64,000 nt of DNA from Lachnospiraceae bacterium (GCA_017431345.1 JAFRLH010000006.1:1-64000), one strand, 5' to 3'. Shown: positions 1 to 9,365, numbered from the stretch's first letter. Numbers and translations are program-made. Notes: generated by a model not told the origin, from the letters alone.

Positions 1-9
1 CATGTGGAC

Positions 10-177
10 GCCTCCTATTATTTGAGTTTGGCTTGCGACACCAACCTCATATTATCATAGGAGGCTTTATTATGTTATCCTTACCGCTTCTGCTTATTCC
101 ATTCTCCCCAGCATAGCTGGGGGATTAGACTCTTCATTTACGGACGAATATTCCGCTTTCCATGCTTTCGTCCGTAA
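10..177. repeat. Cluster of inverted repeats at the window edge
   Basis: Three perfect inverted repeats lie in the gene-free 200 bases beyond the rplQ terminator: GCCTCCTAT at 10-18 with ATAGGAGGC at 57-65; CCCCAGC at 106-112 with GCTGGGG at 116-122 (3-base loop); and TTACGGACGAA at 138-148 with TTCGTCCGTAA at 167-177. None is followed by a long T-run, so they do not look like ordinary terminators. They could belong to a structured RNA or to the end of a mobile element that lies mostly outside the window. I see no convincing gene here. Confidence 0.5.
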
Positions 178-205
178 TCTGCTCTCCGTAACGAATTCCG
201 GACAC

Positions 206-232
206 AAAAAAGCCGTGCCTGACCGGCACGGC
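206..232 (-). terminator. Terminator of the ribosomal superoperon
   Basis: On the minus strand a perfect 9-bp stem, AGCCGTGCC (232-224) with GGCACGGCT (219-211), loop of 4 to 5 bases, is followed directly by a run of T (the A-run at 206-211 on the plus strand). It starts about 19 bases past the rplQ stop codon, which is where the S10-spc-alpha transcript should end. Confidence 0.9.
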
Positions 233-250
233 TCCAAAACACTTTTCTGA

Positions 251-787
251 TTATACCAGCTCAAGGATAACTTCCATGGCTGCATCACCGCGGCGCGGTC
301 CGATCTTTACGATACGGGTATATCCGCCCTGGCGGTTCTCATACTTCGGCGCGATCTCATCGAAAAGCTTTGCGGGAAGATCTACCTCTTTGGTATTTTT
401 CTTCTTGCCGGCCTGCTCCTTCGGGACCTCTGTCACAGGATAGAGGACTTTGAGCATCTGACGTCTTGCATGCAGACGGGAAGGCTGATCCTTCTTGATC
501 GTCTTCTGTACGGTCTCGAACTTGGTGACTTTCTTGCCGTCTACCACTTCCTTGACACGGTTGCCGTCTTTATCCTTTACAGGAACTTTCGCGTCTACTG
601 TTACTGTATCAAAATTATCTTTTTCTTTTACTGCGAGAGCGATCAGGCTTTCAGCGATCTTTCTGACCTCTTTTGCACGAGCCTCGGTAGTCACGATCTT
701 ACCCTTGCAGATAAGAGCGGTGACCTGGCTGCGCAGAAGAGCTTTACGCTGACTGGCTGTCCTCCCCAGTTTTCTGTATTGTGCCAT
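251..787 (-). CDS. rplQ: 50S ribosomal protein L17, enlarged form
   Basis: L17 sits near the polypeptide exit tunnel of the large subunit. The N-terminus ([18 protein letters not shown]) and C-terminus ([20 protein letters not shown]) are canonical. The protein is 178 residues against about 115-130 in most bacteria. The extra length is a lysine-rich, charged insertion of about 45 residues (roughly residues 53-97) before the conserved RLHARRQ motif, and a second of about 15 residues before [13 protein letters not shown]. It is the last gene of the operon, 17 bases after rpoA. I recall similarly long L17 proteins from Lachnospiraceae. Confidence 0.97.
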   Translation of the reverse strand: MAQYRKLGRTASQRKALLRSQVTALICKGKIVTTEARAKEVRKIAESLIALAVKEKDNFDTVTVDAKVPVKDKDGNRVKEVVDGKKVTKFETVQKTIKKDQPSRLHARRQMLKVLYPVTEVPKEQAGKKKNTKEVDLPAKLFDEIAPKYENRQGGYTRIVKIGPRRGDAAMEVILELV

Positions 788-804
788 TTCTTCCTTACCT
801 CCGA

Positions 805-1770
805 TTACTCCTCACTGGGATTCAGTTCCAGTCCCAGCTCGTTCAATTTCGCCAGTACCTCCTCCAGAGACTTGCGGCCAAGGTTCCTGACCTTCATCAT
901 ATCTTCCGGAGTACGGTTGATCAGCTCTTCCACGGTATTGATACCGGCTCTCTTCAGGCAATTGTAAGAACGAACGGAAAGCTCAAGCTCATCGATGTTC
1001 ATCTCCAGGACTTTCTCTTTCTCATCTGCTCTCGTCTCTGCGATCGTGGGCGGAAGCGTTCCGCTCTTATCAGAGAGATTTACAAAAAGTCCGAGATGGT
1101 CATAGAGGACCTTTGCTGCAAGACTGACGGCCTCATCAGGACCGAGGCTTCCGTTTGTATAGACATCCAGTGTCAGTCTGTCATAATCCGTGATCTTTCC
1201 GACACGGGTATCCTCTACGGTAATATTCACACGCTCTACCGGCGTATAGATGGAATCCACCGCGATCACGCCGATCGGCATATCATCTGTCTTGTTGCGT
1301 TCTGAACTTACATATCCTCTGCCGCGCGTTACAGTCAGCTCGGCGACGAATTTCGAGTCACTGCCGCCGCTTAAGGTGGCGATGACAAGATCAGGGTTCA
1401 CTATCTCCAGATCATCATCAGGGAAACGGATATCACGGGCTCTGACAATGCCTTCACCCTCGAATTCGATGATGCCGACCTTCGGCTCGGTGAATTCGGA
1501 GTTGCTCTTTAGGCAGAGGCTCTTGATGTTCATCACGATCTCCGTGACGTCTTCCTTAACTCCCGGGATCGAGCTGAACTCATGAAGAACGCCGTCAAAC
1601 TTTACCTGGCTTACAGCCGCTCCGGGCAGAGAAGATAACATGATCCTGCGCAGAGAATTGCCGAGAGTGGTACCGTAGCCTCTCTCCAGAGGCTCAACAA
1701 CGAAACGACCGTACTTTTTATCCTCGGAAAGCTCCGCGATCTCAATGTTAGGTTTCTCAAATTCAAACAT
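805..1770 (-). CDS. rpoA: DNA-directed RNA polymerase subunit alpha
   Basis: The alpha dimer is the scaffold on which RNA polymerase assembles, and its C-terminal domain contacts UP elements and activators. The 321 residues show the N-terminal assembly domain ([20 protein letters not shown] near residue 30), a flexible linker near 235-250 and the C-terminal helix-hairpin-helix domain ([20 protein letters not shown], then [12 protein letters not shown]). Length is normal. It is flanked by rpsD and rplQ as in most Firmicutes. Confidence 0.98.
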   Translation of the reverse strand: MFEFEKPNIEIAELSEDKKYGRFVVEPLERGYGTTLGNSLRRIMLSSLPGAAVSQVKFDGVLHEFSSIPGVKEDVTEIVMNIKSLCLKSNSEFTEPKVGIIEFEGEGIVRARDIRFPDDDLEIVNPDLVIATLSGGSDSKFVAELTVTRGRGYVSSERNKTDDMPIGVIAVDSIYTPVERVNITVEDTRVGKITDYDRLTLDVYTNGSLGPDEAVSLAAKVLYDHLGLFVNLSDKSGTLPPTIAETRADEKEKVLEMNIDELELSVRSYNCLKRAGINTVEELINRTPEDMMKVRNLGRKSLEEVLAKLNELGLELNPSEE

Positions 1771-1802
1771 GAACTCTCTCCTTCTGGATTCGAACTCAGG
1801 GA

Positions 1803-2396
1803 TTACTTGGAATACAGCTCGACGATAAGCATCTCATCCACCGGTACGTCGATGAGCTCTCTTGTCGGTTTTTCCTTAATGGTGATCTTTAAATTCTCCA
1901 GATCTGCTTCAAGCCATGCAGGAGCAAGGCGGCCTGCAGTCACCTCTGTGATCTCCTTGTATCTTGCGGAAGATCTGAATTTCTCTTTGATCTCAATCAC
2001 ATCGCCGGCTTTTACCTGGTAGGAAGGAATGTTGACACACTTGCCGTTCACCAGCACATGCTTATGATCGACGATCTGGCGGGTCTCCCTGCGGGTACGT
2101 CCCAGACCGCCTCTGAAAAGTACGTTGTCAAGACGAAGCTCGAGTAGGACCATCAGGTTCTCACCAGTCGTACCTTTCATTCTTTCTGCCTTCGCGTAAT
2201 AATTTCTAAAAGGTTTCTCCAATACGCCGTAGATGAATTTTGCTTTCTGCTTTTCGCGAAGCTGGGTCGCATACTCGCTCATCTTACGGTTGGCTCTTGC
2301 TGAACGTCTGTTAGACTTCTTGTCAATGCCAAGATATACAGGATCAAGGTCTAAAGATCTGCATCTTTTCAGGACCGGAACTCTATCTACTGCCAC
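1803..2396 (-). CDS. rpsD: 30S ribosomal protein S4
   Basis: S4 starts 30S assembly by binding the 5' domain of 16S rRNA, and in several bacteria represses its own operon. The 197 residues contain the S4 RNA-binding domain at about 87-150 ([36 protein letters not shown]). The N-terminus lacks the four-cysteine zinc site seen in some S4 paralogues. Its place between rpsK and rpoA is normal for Clostridia, whereas Bacillus carries rpsD elsewhere. Confidence 0.98.
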   Translation of the reverse strand: MAVDRVPVLKRCRSLDLDPVYLGIDKKSNRRSARANRKMSEYATQLREKQKAKFIYGVLEKPFRNYYAKAERMKGTTGENLMVLLELRLDNVLFRGGLGRTRRETRQIVDHKHVLVNGKCVNIPSYQVKAGDVIEIKEKFRSSARYKEITEVTAGRLAPAWLEADLENLKITIKEKPTRELIDVPVDEMLIVELYSK

Positions 2397-2411
2397 TTTA
2401 ATTACCTCCCA

Positions 2412-2810
2412 TCAGACTCTTCTGCGCTTCGGCGGACGGCATCCGTTATGAGGAACGGGTGTTACATCCTTGATACTCGTTACCTCCAGACCGCAGGCTG
2501 ACAATGCTCTGATCGCTGCCTCACGTCCGGAACCGGGGCCTTTTACAAAAACGTCCACCGTCTTCAGTCCATGTACCAGGGCGGCTTTTGTAGCCGTTTC
2601 CGCTGCCATCTGAGCGGCATAAGGAGTAGATTTCCTTGAACCTCTGAAACCAAGCCCGCCTGCACTCGCCCAGGACAGTGCGTTGCCCTGTGTATCGGTC
2701 AGGGTAACGATGGTGTTATTGAAGGACGACTGGATATGGGCCTGTCCACGTTCAACGTTTTTCTTGACACGCTTTTTGGTCACTTTTTTAGCTGACACTT
2801 TTTTCGCCAT
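2412..2810 (-). CDS. rpsK: 30S ribosomal protein S11
   Basis: S11 lies on the platform of the small subunit near the 3' end of 16S rRNA. The 132 residues start with a lysine-rich tail and continue with the canonical core ([37 protein letters not shown]) and the C-terminal [13 protein letters not shown]. It sits between rpsM and rpsD in the alpha operon. Confidence 0.98.
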   Translation of the reverse strand: MAKKVSAKKVTKKRVKKNVERGQAHIQSSFNNTIVTLTDTQGNALSWASAGGLGFRGSRKSTPYAAQMAAETATKAALVHGLKTVDVFVKGPGSGREAAIRALSACGLEVTSIKDVTPVPHNGCRPPKRRRV

Positions 2811-2848
2811 TTCAAACTAACCTTCCCTTATGGGTTCCTTTCTTAGAT

Positions 2849-3217
2849 TTACTTCTTCTTGTTTGCTACGGTCTTCTTGGGACCCTTACGTGTACGGGCG
2901 TTCGTCTTGGTCTTCTGACCGCGAACGGGAAGACCACGTCTGTGACGGATGCCGCGATAGCAGCCGATTTCCTGCAGACGCTTGATGTTCAGAGCGATCT
3001 CTCTTCTGAGATCACCTTCCACGACCTGAGTCTCGTTGATCACTTCCTGAAGACGTCTTACTTCCTCGTCTGTCAGGTCCTTGCAACGGGTATCAGGGTT
3101 AACATCAGCTTCTTTAAGAATACGGTTCGCGCTCGTCCTGCCAATGCCGTAAATGTACGTCAGACCGATCTCGACACGTTTATCTCTCGGTAAATCAACA
3201 CCTGAAATACGAGCCAT
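2849..3217 (-). CDS. rpsM: 30S ribosomal protein S13
   Basis: S13 is in the head of the small subunit and contacts P-site tRNA and the large subunit. The 122 residues have the usual N-terminus ([20 protein letters not shown]), the helix-two-turns-helix segment and the basic C-terminal [20 protein letters not shown]. The start has the Shine-Dalgarno TAGGAGG. It follows rpmJ by 22 bases. Confidence 0.98.
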   Translation of the reverse strand: MARISGVDLPRDKRVEIGLTYIYGIGRTSANRILKEADVNPDTRCKDLTDEEVRRLQEVINETQVVEGDLRREIALNIKRLQEIGCYRGIRHRRGLPVRGQKTKTNARTRKGPKKTVANKKK

Positions 3218-3239
3218 TGTAGATTACCTCCTAAATTTT

Positions 3240-3353
3240 TCAACCCTGTCTCTGCTTATGCTTGGGGTTCTCGCAAATGATTCTAATACTGCCTTTGCGC
3301 TTAATGACTTTGCATTTCTCGCAAATCGGCTTAACAGAAGATCTTACCTTCAT
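3240..3353 (-). CDS. rpmJ: 50S ribosomal protein L36
   Basis: This 37-residue protein begins [20 protein letters not shown] and ends near [12 protein letters not shown]. It keeps the Cys-X2-Cys...Cys...His zinc-ribbon ligands of the C+ form of L36. The start ATG at 3353-3351 has a Shine-Dalgarno AAAGGAG that can also fold into a small hairpin (see the upstream promoter). Gene order infA-rpmJ-rpsM is the standard one. Confidence 0.95.
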   Translation of the reverse strand: MKVRSSVKPICEKCKVIKRKGSIRIICENPKHKQRQG

Positions 3354-3404
3354 TGTTAAAGTCTCCTTTCATAAAGGATTCACCCGTTTTTGGGCGCAAC
3401 GGAC

Positions 3405-3433
3405 ATTATAACATCCCGTACCTGATTAATCAA
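3405..3433 (-). promoter_or_regulatory. Internal promoter before rpmJ
   Basis: On the minus strand TTGATT (3433-3428), a 17-base spacer and a perfect TATAAT (3410-3405) lie in the 104-base gap between infA and rpmJ, which is long for this operon. A transcript starting here would cover rpmJ-rpsM-rpsK-rpsD-rpoA-rplQ. Its short leader carries TCCTTT-ATG-AAAGGA, a 6-bp hairpin overlapping the rpmJ ribosome-binding site, which could modulate translation. Promoter match is seen; activity is inferred. Confidence 0.65.
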
Positions 3434-3457
3434 GCACTTTTCTCAGTTATAATGTAA

Positions 3458-3676
3458 TTACTTGTCTCTCCAGATAATACGCCCTTTGGACAGATCGTAG
3501 GGAGACAACTCCAGCGTCACTTTGTCCCCGGGCAGTATCCGAATATAGTTCATCCTAAGCTTGCCGCTTATATGGGCCAGTACCTGGTGGCCGTTCTCCA
3601 GTTCCACCTGGAACATGGCGTTCGGCAGCTTTTCTACCACAGTACCTTCGATTTCAATGACATCCGCTTTTGACAT
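3458..3676 (-). CDS. infA: Translation initiation factor IF-1
   Basis: IF-1 occupies the A site during initiation and helps IF-2 and IF-3. The 72 residues form a single S1-like OB fold ([58 protein letters not shown]). Length is exactly that of the family. It starts 10 bases after the map stop codon. Confidence 0.98.
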   Translation of the reverse strand: MSKADVIEIEGTVVEKLPNAMFQVELENGHQVLAHISGKLRMNYIRILPGDKVTLELSPYDLSKGRIIWRDK

Positions 3677-3686
3677 GTACTCTCCT

Positions 3687-4448
3687 TTATCTGACCTGTC
3701 TTACAGTCAGGATCTCGGGTTCTCCTTCAGTAATCAGAACAGTGTTTTCGTAATGCGCCGCAGGCTTGCCGTCCTTTGTGACGACCGTCCATTTGTCAGG
3801 CATCCACCGCACTTCCCGGCTGCCCATCGTGATCATGGGCTCGATCGCAAGCGTCATGCCGGGACGAAGCAGGATCCCTCTCGTTTTCTGTCTGTTGTTC
3901 GGTATCTGCGGAGGTTCGTGAAGTTCCCTTCCGATCCCGTGCCCGCACAGTTCATGGACAACGCCGTAACCGTGCTCGTCGGCACACGCATTGATTGCTT
4001 CGGATATATCGTGCAGGTGAAGACCTGCCCTCGCCTTAAGGATCCCTCTGCGGAAGCATTCCTCCGCGGCAGCCATCAGCTTCAGACAATCCTCGTCCAC
4101 GCTGCCGACCGCCCAGGTCCTTGCGGCATCCGAATGATATCCCCTATAGATCATTCCCGCGTCCAGAGAGACGATGTCTCCTTCCCGCAGGATGCGTTCC
4201 GCCTTTGGAATCCCGTGTACCACCTCTTCATTGACCGAGACACATAAGTGTCCGGGATAACCGTTATAGTTAAGGAAAGAGGAAACGCATCCGAAACTCT
4301 TGATGATCCTCGCAGCCTCTCTGTCAATCTCGAGTGTCGAGATGCCGGGGCGGATCATTTTTGCAAGCTCTTCATGCAGCACTGCGAGATTCCTGCAGGA
4401 AACGCGCATCAGTTCTATTTCATGGGATGATTTGATGGTGACAGGCAT
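3687..4448 (-). CDS. map: Methionine aminopeptidase, type I
   Basis: This enzyme removes the initiator methionine from nascent proteins. The 253 residues have the pita-bread fold with the five metal ligands in order: two Asp (VSLDAG and [11 protein letters not shown], near 97 and 108), His in [20 protein letters not shown] (near 170), Glu in LAIEPM (near 205) and Glu in HYENTVLI (near 235). There is no N-terminal zinc-finger extension. It starts 1 base after adk ends, so translation is probably coupled. Confidence 0.97.
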   Translation of the reverse strand: MPVTIKSSHEIELMRVSCRNLAVLHEELAKMIRPGISTLEIDREAARIIKSFGCVSSFLNYNGYPGHLCVSVNEEVVHGIPKAERILREGDIVSLDAGMIYRGYHSDAARTWAVGSVDEDCLKLMAAAEECFRRGILKARAGLHLHDISEAINACADEHGYGVVHELCGHGIGRELHEPPQIPNNRQKTRGILLRPGMTLAIEPMITMGSREVRWMPDKWTVVTKDGKPAAHYENTVLITEGEPEILTVRQVR

Positions 4449-4449
4449 C

Positions 4450-5106
4450 TTACGCCTCCGAAGATACCTTGTCGATCTGCCAGACTATATCGGAGAAGAC
4501 CTCGTCCATAGCTCTGGTCCCGTCTGTTTCAAAGAGAAGGCCCAGTCCCTTGTAATAATCGATCAGAGGCTGTGTCTGCTCATGATAGACGTCAAGGCGT
4601 TTCTTCACGGTCTCGGGTGCATCGTCCGGACGCTGGATCACAGCGGCTCCGCAGACGTCGCAGACACCGGGAACCTTTGTAGGGATGTTCACGATATGAT
4701 AGCTTGCACCGCAGGAAGGGCAGACGCGTCTGCCGCCCATGCGGGCGATGATCACATCATCCTGTACCTCGATATCGAGCACCAGATCGACATTGCCGCT
4801 GTCCGCGAGCGCTTCGGTAAGCTTTTCAGCCTGGGTAAGCGTTCTGGGGAAACCGTCCAGGATATAACCGTCTTTGCAGTCTTCCTGTCCGATGCGGTCA
4901 AGCAGAAGTCCGATGGTCAGTTCATCCGGTACAAGTGCACCGGCGTCGATATATTCCTTGGCCTGCTTTCCGAGGGGAGTTCCCTGCTTGATGTTGGCGC
5001 GGAAGATATCTCCGGTCGAAACATGGGGGATATTATATCTTTCGGCAATCTTTTTCGCCTGGGTGCCTTTTCCGGCACCGGGGGCGCCGAGCATGATGAT
5101 CTTCAT
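4450..5106 (-). CDS. adk: Adenylate kinase with zinc-type lid
   Basis: Catalyses ATP + AMP to 2 ADP and sets the adenylate energy balance. The 218 residues show the P-loop GAPGAGKGTQA at 7-17, the AMP-binding motif VSTGDIFRA, the signature ILDGFPRTLTQAE near 82-94 and a lid domain with the four cysteines CPSC and CDVC (near 130-153) that bind structural zinc in Gram-positive enzymes. It lies between secY and map, the common Firmicutes order. A hairpin with a UUCG loop precedes it. Confidence 0.98.
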   Translation of the reverse strand: MKIIMLGAPGAGKGTQAKKIAERYNIPHVSTGDIFRANIKQGTPLGKQAKEYIDAGALVPDELTIGLLLDRIGQEDCKDGYILDGFPRTLTQAEKLTEALADSGNVDLVLDIEVQDDVIIARMGGRRVCPSCGASYHIVNIPTKVPGVCDVCGAAVIQRPDDAPETVKKRLDVYHEQTQPLIDYYKGLGLLFETDGTRAMDEVFSDIVWQIDKVSSEA

Positions 5107-5130
5107 TTTTACCCCTTTCGATGCTTACGC

Positions 5131-5158
5131 GCCACTTTCCCCCGAAGGGGACAGCGGC
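5131..5158 (-). other. Hairpin in the secY-adk gap
   Basis: On the minus strand GCCGCT and AGTGGC pair, and inside them CCCC-TTCG-GGGG forms a very stable UUCG-capped hairpin. It sits in the 61-base gap between secY and adk, upstream of the adk ribosome-binding site. There is no T-run, so it is more likely to affect message stability or translation than to terminate transcription. The function is inferred. Confidence 0.45.
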
Positions 5159-5167
5159 GTGAAAGTC

Positions 5168-6493
5168 TTAATCACTCAGGAATCCTTTGTAGTATCTGAC
5201 AAGCATCATAGACTCGACCTGCTTTAAGGTCTCCATGATAACACCGACAATGATGATCAGGGAGTTTCCGAAGAAGGACAGTGAAGAACCGACTCCGAAC
5301 AGACCGAAGAGAATGATGGGAACCACTGCGACGACCGAGAGGCCGGTAGCACCGATAAAGATCAGATAGTTCAGGATATTCTCGAGATACTCAGATGTCG
5401 GACGGCCCGGACGGATGCCGGGGATAAATCCGCCCTGCTTCTTCATGTTGTCAGCCACCTCAATCGGGTTGAAGGTGATCGACGTATAGAAGTAAGCGAA
5501 GAATACCAGAAGAGCCAGGTAGATCAGAAGACCTATCGTATAGATCGGCTGTTCCGGATTGCACCACTGACTCTGGGTCAGCAGCTTGATGATGTGCCCG
5601 CCGATGTTGGTGGGCGCTGTGTAATTGAAATTGAAGAATCCGGCGATCAGTGCGGGGAAGCTTAAGAGCGAGGAGGCAAAGATCACGGGGATAACGCCCG
5701 CGGTATTTACCTTCAGGGGGATGTAGGAGGACTGGCCTCCGACCATCTTTCTGCCCTGCATCTTCTTGGCGTACTGAACGGGAATGTGACGTTCGCCGTC
5801 CTGCAGGTAGACAACAAAGACTACCATCGCAAGGAGGAATGCCAGAATTACCACAGCGATTACAATGCCGAGCGCTATATTCTTGCCCTTGATGAAGGTC
5901 GTGTACAGCGTACGGAAATCGGAAGGCATATCGGAGATGATATTTACGAGCAGGATGATCGAAATACCGTTTCCGATTCCCTTTTCAGTTATCTGTTCAC
6001 CCAGCCACATAAGCACTGCTGAGCCGGCTGTCATGATCATGGCAACGAAGATCACATTGTACCATGTGTAATGGATCAGGAATCTCGATCCGAAACCGAT
6101 CGCCATGGCGACGGACTGAATGACCGAAAGACCGACGTTCATGTATCTTGTGATCCGGTTGATGACCTTTCTGCCTTCTTCTCCCTCTTTATGCAGCTCC
6201 TCCAGTTTCGGAATCGCGATCGTAAGGAGCTGCATGATGATTGATGCTGTGATGTACGGCGTGATGCTCAGTGCGAAGATGGACATGTTCGTAAACGAAC
6301 TGCCTGTGATCGTATTGAAGAAGTTGAACGCCGTTGCAGTCTGGTTACTCCACCATTCCCTGACGAAAGCCGTGTTCACACCGGGGGTGGGGACCTGGCT
6401 TCCAAGCCGGACAATGACGATCATTAAAAATGTGAAAAGCAGTTTCCTGCGGATATCAACAACTTTTAATGCATTGCGGAGTGATTTGAACAT
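5168..6493 (-). CDS. secY: Protein translocase subunit SecY
   Basis: The channel-forming membrane subunit of the Sec translocon, working with SecE, SecA and SecG. The 441 residues begin with the conserved MFKSLRNALKVVDIRRKLLF and contain about ten hydrophobic helices, including the plug region after TM1 (VPTPGVNTAF) and the conserved SYIPLKVNTAGVIPVIFASS and SITFNPIEVADNMKKQGGFI segments. It starts 1 base after rplO. The partner secG is at 29770-30015. Confidence 0.98.
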   Translation of the reverse strand: MFKSLRNALKVVDIRRKLLFTFLMIVIVRLGSQVPTPGVNTAFVREWWSNQTATAFNFFNTITGSSFTNMSIFALSITPYITASIIMQLLTIAIPKLEELHKEGEEGRKVINRITRYMNVGLSVIQSVAMAIGFGSRFLIHYTWYNVIFVAMIMTAGSAVLMWLGEQITEKGIGNGISIILLVNIISDMPSDFRTLYTTFIKGKNIALGIVIAVVILAFLLAMVVFVVYLQDGERHIPVQYAKKMQGRKMVGGQSSYIPLKVNTAGVIPVIFASSLLSFPALIAGFFNFNYTAPTNIGGHIIKLLTQSQWCNPEQPIYTIGLLIYLALLVFFAYFYTSITFNPIEVADNMKKQGGFIPGIRPGRPTSEYLENILNYLIFIGATGLSVVAVVPIILFGLFGVGSSLSFFGNSLIIIVGVIMETLKQVESMMLVRYYKGFLSD

Positions 6494-6494
6494 A

Positions 6495-6935
6495 TTATTC
6501 TACCTCTACCGTGCCGCCGGCTGCTTCGATCTTTTCCTTCGCTCCGGCGCTTACTGCGTCTACCTTAACTGTATACTTACCGGTAACAGTTCCGTTGCCT
6601 AAGAGCTTCACGCCATCCTTTGCATGCTTGATGATGCCCTTCTCAAGAAGAGCCTCGGTCGTTACGGTCGCACCGTCTTCAAAGTTGTTGAGTACGGATA
6701 CGTTCAGTGCAACGATCTGCTTGGAATTGATGTTCGTAAAGCCTCTCTTGGGCAGACGGCGGTACAGAGGCATCTGGCCGCCTTCAAAACCGGGTCTGGG
6801 TGCTCCGGAACGGGCTTTCTGACCCTTGTGTCCCTTACCGGCGGTCTTGCCGTTTCCCGAACCGTGTCCACGGCCTCTGCGGAAATTATCGCTGTGCTTG
6901 GAGCCTTCGGCAGGCTGTAAATATGAAAGATCCAT
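6495..6935 (-). CDS. rplO: 50S ribosomal protein L15
   Basis: L15 is a late-assembly protein of the large subunit near 23S domain II. The 146 residues have the glycine/arginine-rich N-terminus ([40 protein letters not shown]) and the C-terminal globular part ([20 protein letters not shown]). It lies between rpmD and secY. Confidence 0.98.
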   Translation of the reverse strand: MDLSYLQPAEGSKHSDNFRRGRGHGSGNGKTAGKGHKGQKARSGAPRPGFEGGQMPLYRRLPKRGFTNINSKQIVALNVSVLNNFEDGATVTTEALLEKGIIKHAKDGVKLLGNGTVTGKYTVKVDAVSAGAKEKIEAAGGTVEVE

Positions 6936-6945
6936 AATACCCTCC

Positions 6946-7128
6946 TTATGCTTCCTCGACTTTTACAAGATGGCTGATCTGTCTGATCATGCCGCGTACG
7001 GCTTCATTGTCAGGCATCTCAACAGTCTTGTTAAGCTTTCTGAGTCCCAGGGCTTCTGCTGTCTTTCTGTGTTTGGGGACAGCACCGATGGGAGATTTTA
7101 CAAGTGTGATTTTTAATTTCTCAGCCAC
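6946..7128 (-). CDS. rpmD: 50S ribosomal protein L30 (GTG start)
   Basis: The protein, 60 residues long, reads [20 protein letters not shown] after the initiator, then [20 protein letters not shown], the normal L30 ferredoxin-like fold. I chose the GTG at 7128 because AAGGAGG lies 6 to 7 bases upstream and the length then matches the family. An ATG farther upstream at 7164 would add 12 residues without homology and overlap rpsE. Confidence 0.95.
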   Translation of the reverse strand: MAEKLKITLVKSPIGAVPKHRKTAEALGLRKLNKTVEMPDNEAVRGMIRQISHLVKVEEA

Positions 7129-7144
7129 GATATACCCCTCCTTA

Positions 7145-7654
7145 TCACTCCAGGATCTCATCAACGGACTTGCCGCGGCTCTTGGCGACCTGCTCGGGAG
7201 TCTTGAGTGCCTTCAGTCCTTCGATCGTTGCAAGAACAACGTTCTGCTTGTTGTTGGATCCGAGGGACTTGGTACGGATGTTCTCAATACCTGCAAGCTC
7301 CATAACTGCACGGGCGGGGCCTCCGGCGATAACACCGGTACCTTCGGGGGCACGCTTCAGCATAACGGAAGCGCTGCCGAATTTTCCGATGTAATCATGA
7401 GGAATGCTCTTGTTCTCGTCGATCGGGATCTCTACCAGATTCCTGGTGGCTGCTTCCTTGCCTTTGCGGATCGCTTCCGGAATTTCAGCGGCCTTTCCCA
7501 TACCGGCGCCAACGTGTCCGTTTCCGTCTCCGACTACTACAAGTGCGGTAAATCTCATATTGCGTCCGCCCTTAACAGTCTTGGAAACGCGCTTAATGGT
7601 AACTACCTTATCGTTAAGCTCTAACGTGCTGGGATCGATAATTGTACGTTTCAT
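7145..7654 (-). CDS. rpsE: 30S ribosomal protein S5
   Basis: S5 contributes to decoding fidelity at the mRNA entry site. The 169 residues contain the double-stranded RNA-binding-like domain ([40 protein letters not shown]) and the C-terminal S5 domain ([31 protein letters not shown]). It is placed between rplR and rpmD as usual. Confidence 0.98.
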   Translation of the reverse strand: MKRTIIDPSTLELNDKVVTIKRVSKTVKGGRNMRFTALVVVGDGNGHVGAGMGKAAEIPEAIRKGKEAATRNLVEIPIDENKSIPHDYIGKFGSASVMLKRAPEGTGVIAGGPARAVMELAGIENIRTKSLGSNNKQNVVLATIEGLKALKTPEQVAKSRGKSVDEILE

Positions 7655-7672
7655 TCCTTCGTAGCCTCCTTA

Positions 7673-8041
7673 TCAGAACTGCAGACCGGCTTCACGGGCC
7701 GCGTCGGCAAGTGCTTTGATCTTACCCTGGTAAATAAATCCGCCTCTGTCGAAAACGACTTCGGTGATACCGGCTTCAAGAGCGCGCTTTGCGATCACAG
7801 TTCCAAGATAGGAAGCTGCCTCGACATTGTTCGTCTTTTCCAGCTCGGCCTTCACATCCTTCTGGGTCGTGGATGCGGATACCAGTGTCTTCTGTGCTAC
7901 GTCGTCAATGATCTGCGCATACATATGATTGTTGCTGCGGAATACTGCAAGCCTGGGTCTTTCGGCAGTGCCGGAGAAACGGCTGCGCAGTCTTCTGTGT
8001 TTCTTCTCGCGAATGATCGATCTTGTTTCTTTGCTGACCAT
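7673..8041 (-). CDS. rplR: 50S ribosomal protein L18
   Basis: L18 binds 5S rRNA with L5. The 122 residues include the arginine-rich N-terminal tail ([20 protein letters not shown]) and the conserved core ([40 protein letters not shown]). Length is normal for the family. Confidence 0.98.
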   Translation of the reverse strand: MVSKETRSIIREKKHRRLRSRFSGTAERPRLAVFRSNNHMYAQIIDDVAQKTLVSASTTQKDVKAELEKTNNVEAASYLGTVIAKRALEAGITEVVFDRGGFIYQGKIKALADAAREAGLQF

Positions 8042-8060
8042 GCTATGTTCCTCCTTCTAA

Positions 8061-8603
8061 TTATTTCTTGCCGGCTTTACCAACCTTGCGGCGGATCACT
8101 TCGTCAGCATACTTGATGCCCTTGCCCTTGTAAGGCTCCGGACCTCTCTTGCTTCTGATCTCAGCTGCGTACTGACCGACTTTTTCCTTATCGATACCCT
8201 TTACGATCATCTTGTTCTGACCGTCGCAGACGACCTCGATACCCTCGGGATCGACCATCTCTACGGGATGGGAATAACCGAGTGAAAGAACGAGGGTCTT
8301 GCCCTGCTTCTGGGCACGATATCCTACACCGTTGATCTCGAGAACTTTCTCATAGCCCTGGCTTACGCCGACGATCATGTTGTTGATCAGGGTACGGGTC
8401 AGTCCGTGAAGGGATTTCATTCTCTTCAGATCATTGGGTCTGGTTACTTTTACTTCCGCGCCGTCCAGCTCGATCTTCATTTCTGCCGGCAGGACACGCT
8501 CCAGGGTTCCTTTGGGACCCTTTACCGTCACTTTGTTATTTTCTGCGATCTCTACAGTTACGCCTGCAGGAACCGCGATAGGCATTCTTCCAATTCGTGA
8601 CAT
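8061..8603 (-). CDS. rplF: 50S ribosomal protein L6
   Basis: L6 lies near the sarcin-ricin loop and contacts elongation factors. The 180 residues show two repeated L6 domains and the C-terminal signature [20 protein letters not shown]. The gap upstream, between rpsH and rplF, is 152 bases and is filled by an inverted-repeat element, which is unusual in this operon. Confidence 0.98.
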   Translation of the reverse strand: MSRIGRMPIAVPAGVTVEIAENNKVTVKGPKGTLERVLPAEMKIELDGAEVKVTRPNDLKRMKSLHGLTRTLINNMIVGVSQGYEKVLEINGVGYRAQKQGKTLVLSLGYSHPVEMVDPEGIEVVCDGQNKMIVKGIDKEKVGQYAAEIRSKRGPEPYKGKGIKYADEVIRRKVGKAGKK

Positions 8604-8635
8604 CTTCGCCTTACCTCCAAATTATTTGTAATATC

Positions 8636-8750
8636 TGTCATTCTGAGTCCGGAACGGGCGAAGAATCCACCGCCTGGCACTTTCGGTTTCCGTAAAACCA
8701 CAGTTCTCAGGGCGAAGATCCTTCCCTCACTTCGTTCCCTCAGGATGACA
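8636..8750. repeat. Dispersed inverted-repeat element, copy 1 (full length)
   Basis: A 115-bp element with 12-base ends TGTCATTCTGAG (8636-8647) and CTCAGGATGACA (8739-8750), complementary at 11 of 12 positions. Its interior shares GAAG-ATCCACCGC, CGGTTT and AAACC-CA blocks with the copy at 30683-30798. It begins 5 bases after the rpsH stop and ends about 32 bases before rplF, inside the spc operon. There is no coding potential. It looks like a REP/MITE-type non-autonomous repeat. Confidence 0.8.
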
Positions 8751-8755
8751 ATGTG

Positions 8756-9157
8756 TTACCAGATGTATGCGAGAACCTCGCCGCCTACATGAAGCTTTCT
8801 TGCTTCCTTGTCCGTGATCACGCCCTGGTTCGTGGAGATGATCGCAAGACCCAGTCCGCCAAGGACCTTCGGAAGATCTTCCGCACCGGCATAAACTCTC
8901 AGGCCGGGCTTGGAAATTCTGGTCAGTCCGCTGATGATCCTTTCGCTCTTGTCAGCGCTGTACTTCAGATAGAGCGTCATGGTCTTCTTCGCGCCATCCT
9001 CAGTAAGATCATACTTTTTGATATATCCCTCATCCACAAGAATGTTTGCGATAGCAATTTTCATTTTGGAAGCGGGCATTGAAACCGTATCATGCTTTGC
9101 CTTGTTTGCGTTACGGATTCTCGTAAGCATATCGGCAATAGGATCGCTCATTGTCAT
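8756..9157 (-). CDS. rpsH: 30S ribosomal protein S8
   Basis: S8 binds helix 21 of 16S rRNA and in E. coli represses the spc operon. The 133 residues show the canonical [20 protein letters not shown] start and the C-terminal [20 protein letters not shown] motif. The stop codon is immediately followed by the repeat element at 8636-8750. Confidence 0.98.
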   Translation of the reverse strand: MTMSDPIADMLTRIRNANKAKHDTVSMPASKMKIAIANILVDEGYIKKYDLTEDGAKKTMTLYLKYSADKSERIISGLTRISKPGLRVYAGAEDLPKVLGGLGLAIISTNQGVITDKEARKLHVGGEVLAYIW

Positions 9158-9177
9158 TTTGTGCCTCCTCCTTTCTC

Positions 9178-9363
9178 TTACCAGCTTGCCTTCCTGACTC
9201 CGGGGATCTCACCCTTGTAAGCCAGTTCACGGAAGCAGACTCTGCAGATTCCGTATTTTCTGAGGTAAGCATGAGGACGGCCGCAGATCCTGCAGCGGTT
9301 GTATTCTCTGGTAGAGAATTTAGCCGGACGCTGCTGCTTGATCTTCATAGAAGTTTTAGCCAT
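9178..9363 (-). CDS. rpsN: 30S ribosomal protein S14, zinc type
   Basis: The short 61-residue form of S14 with two CXXC pairs ([11 protein letters not shown] and CRVCFRELA) that bind zinc, followed by the conserved C-terminus [11 protein letters not shown]. It assembles into the head of the small subunit. This zinc type within the spc operon is typical of Gram-positive bacteria. Confidence 0.98.
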   Translation of the reverse strand: MAKTSMKIKQQRPAKFSTREYNRCRICGRPHAYLRKYGICRVCFRELAYKGEIPGVRKASW

Positions 9364-9365
9364 GA

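Noticed and set aside
94..288. 64-codon minus-strand frame at the window start
   Set aside because: It overlaps the rplQ terminator and the end of rplQ, has no family likeness and no ribosome-binding site.
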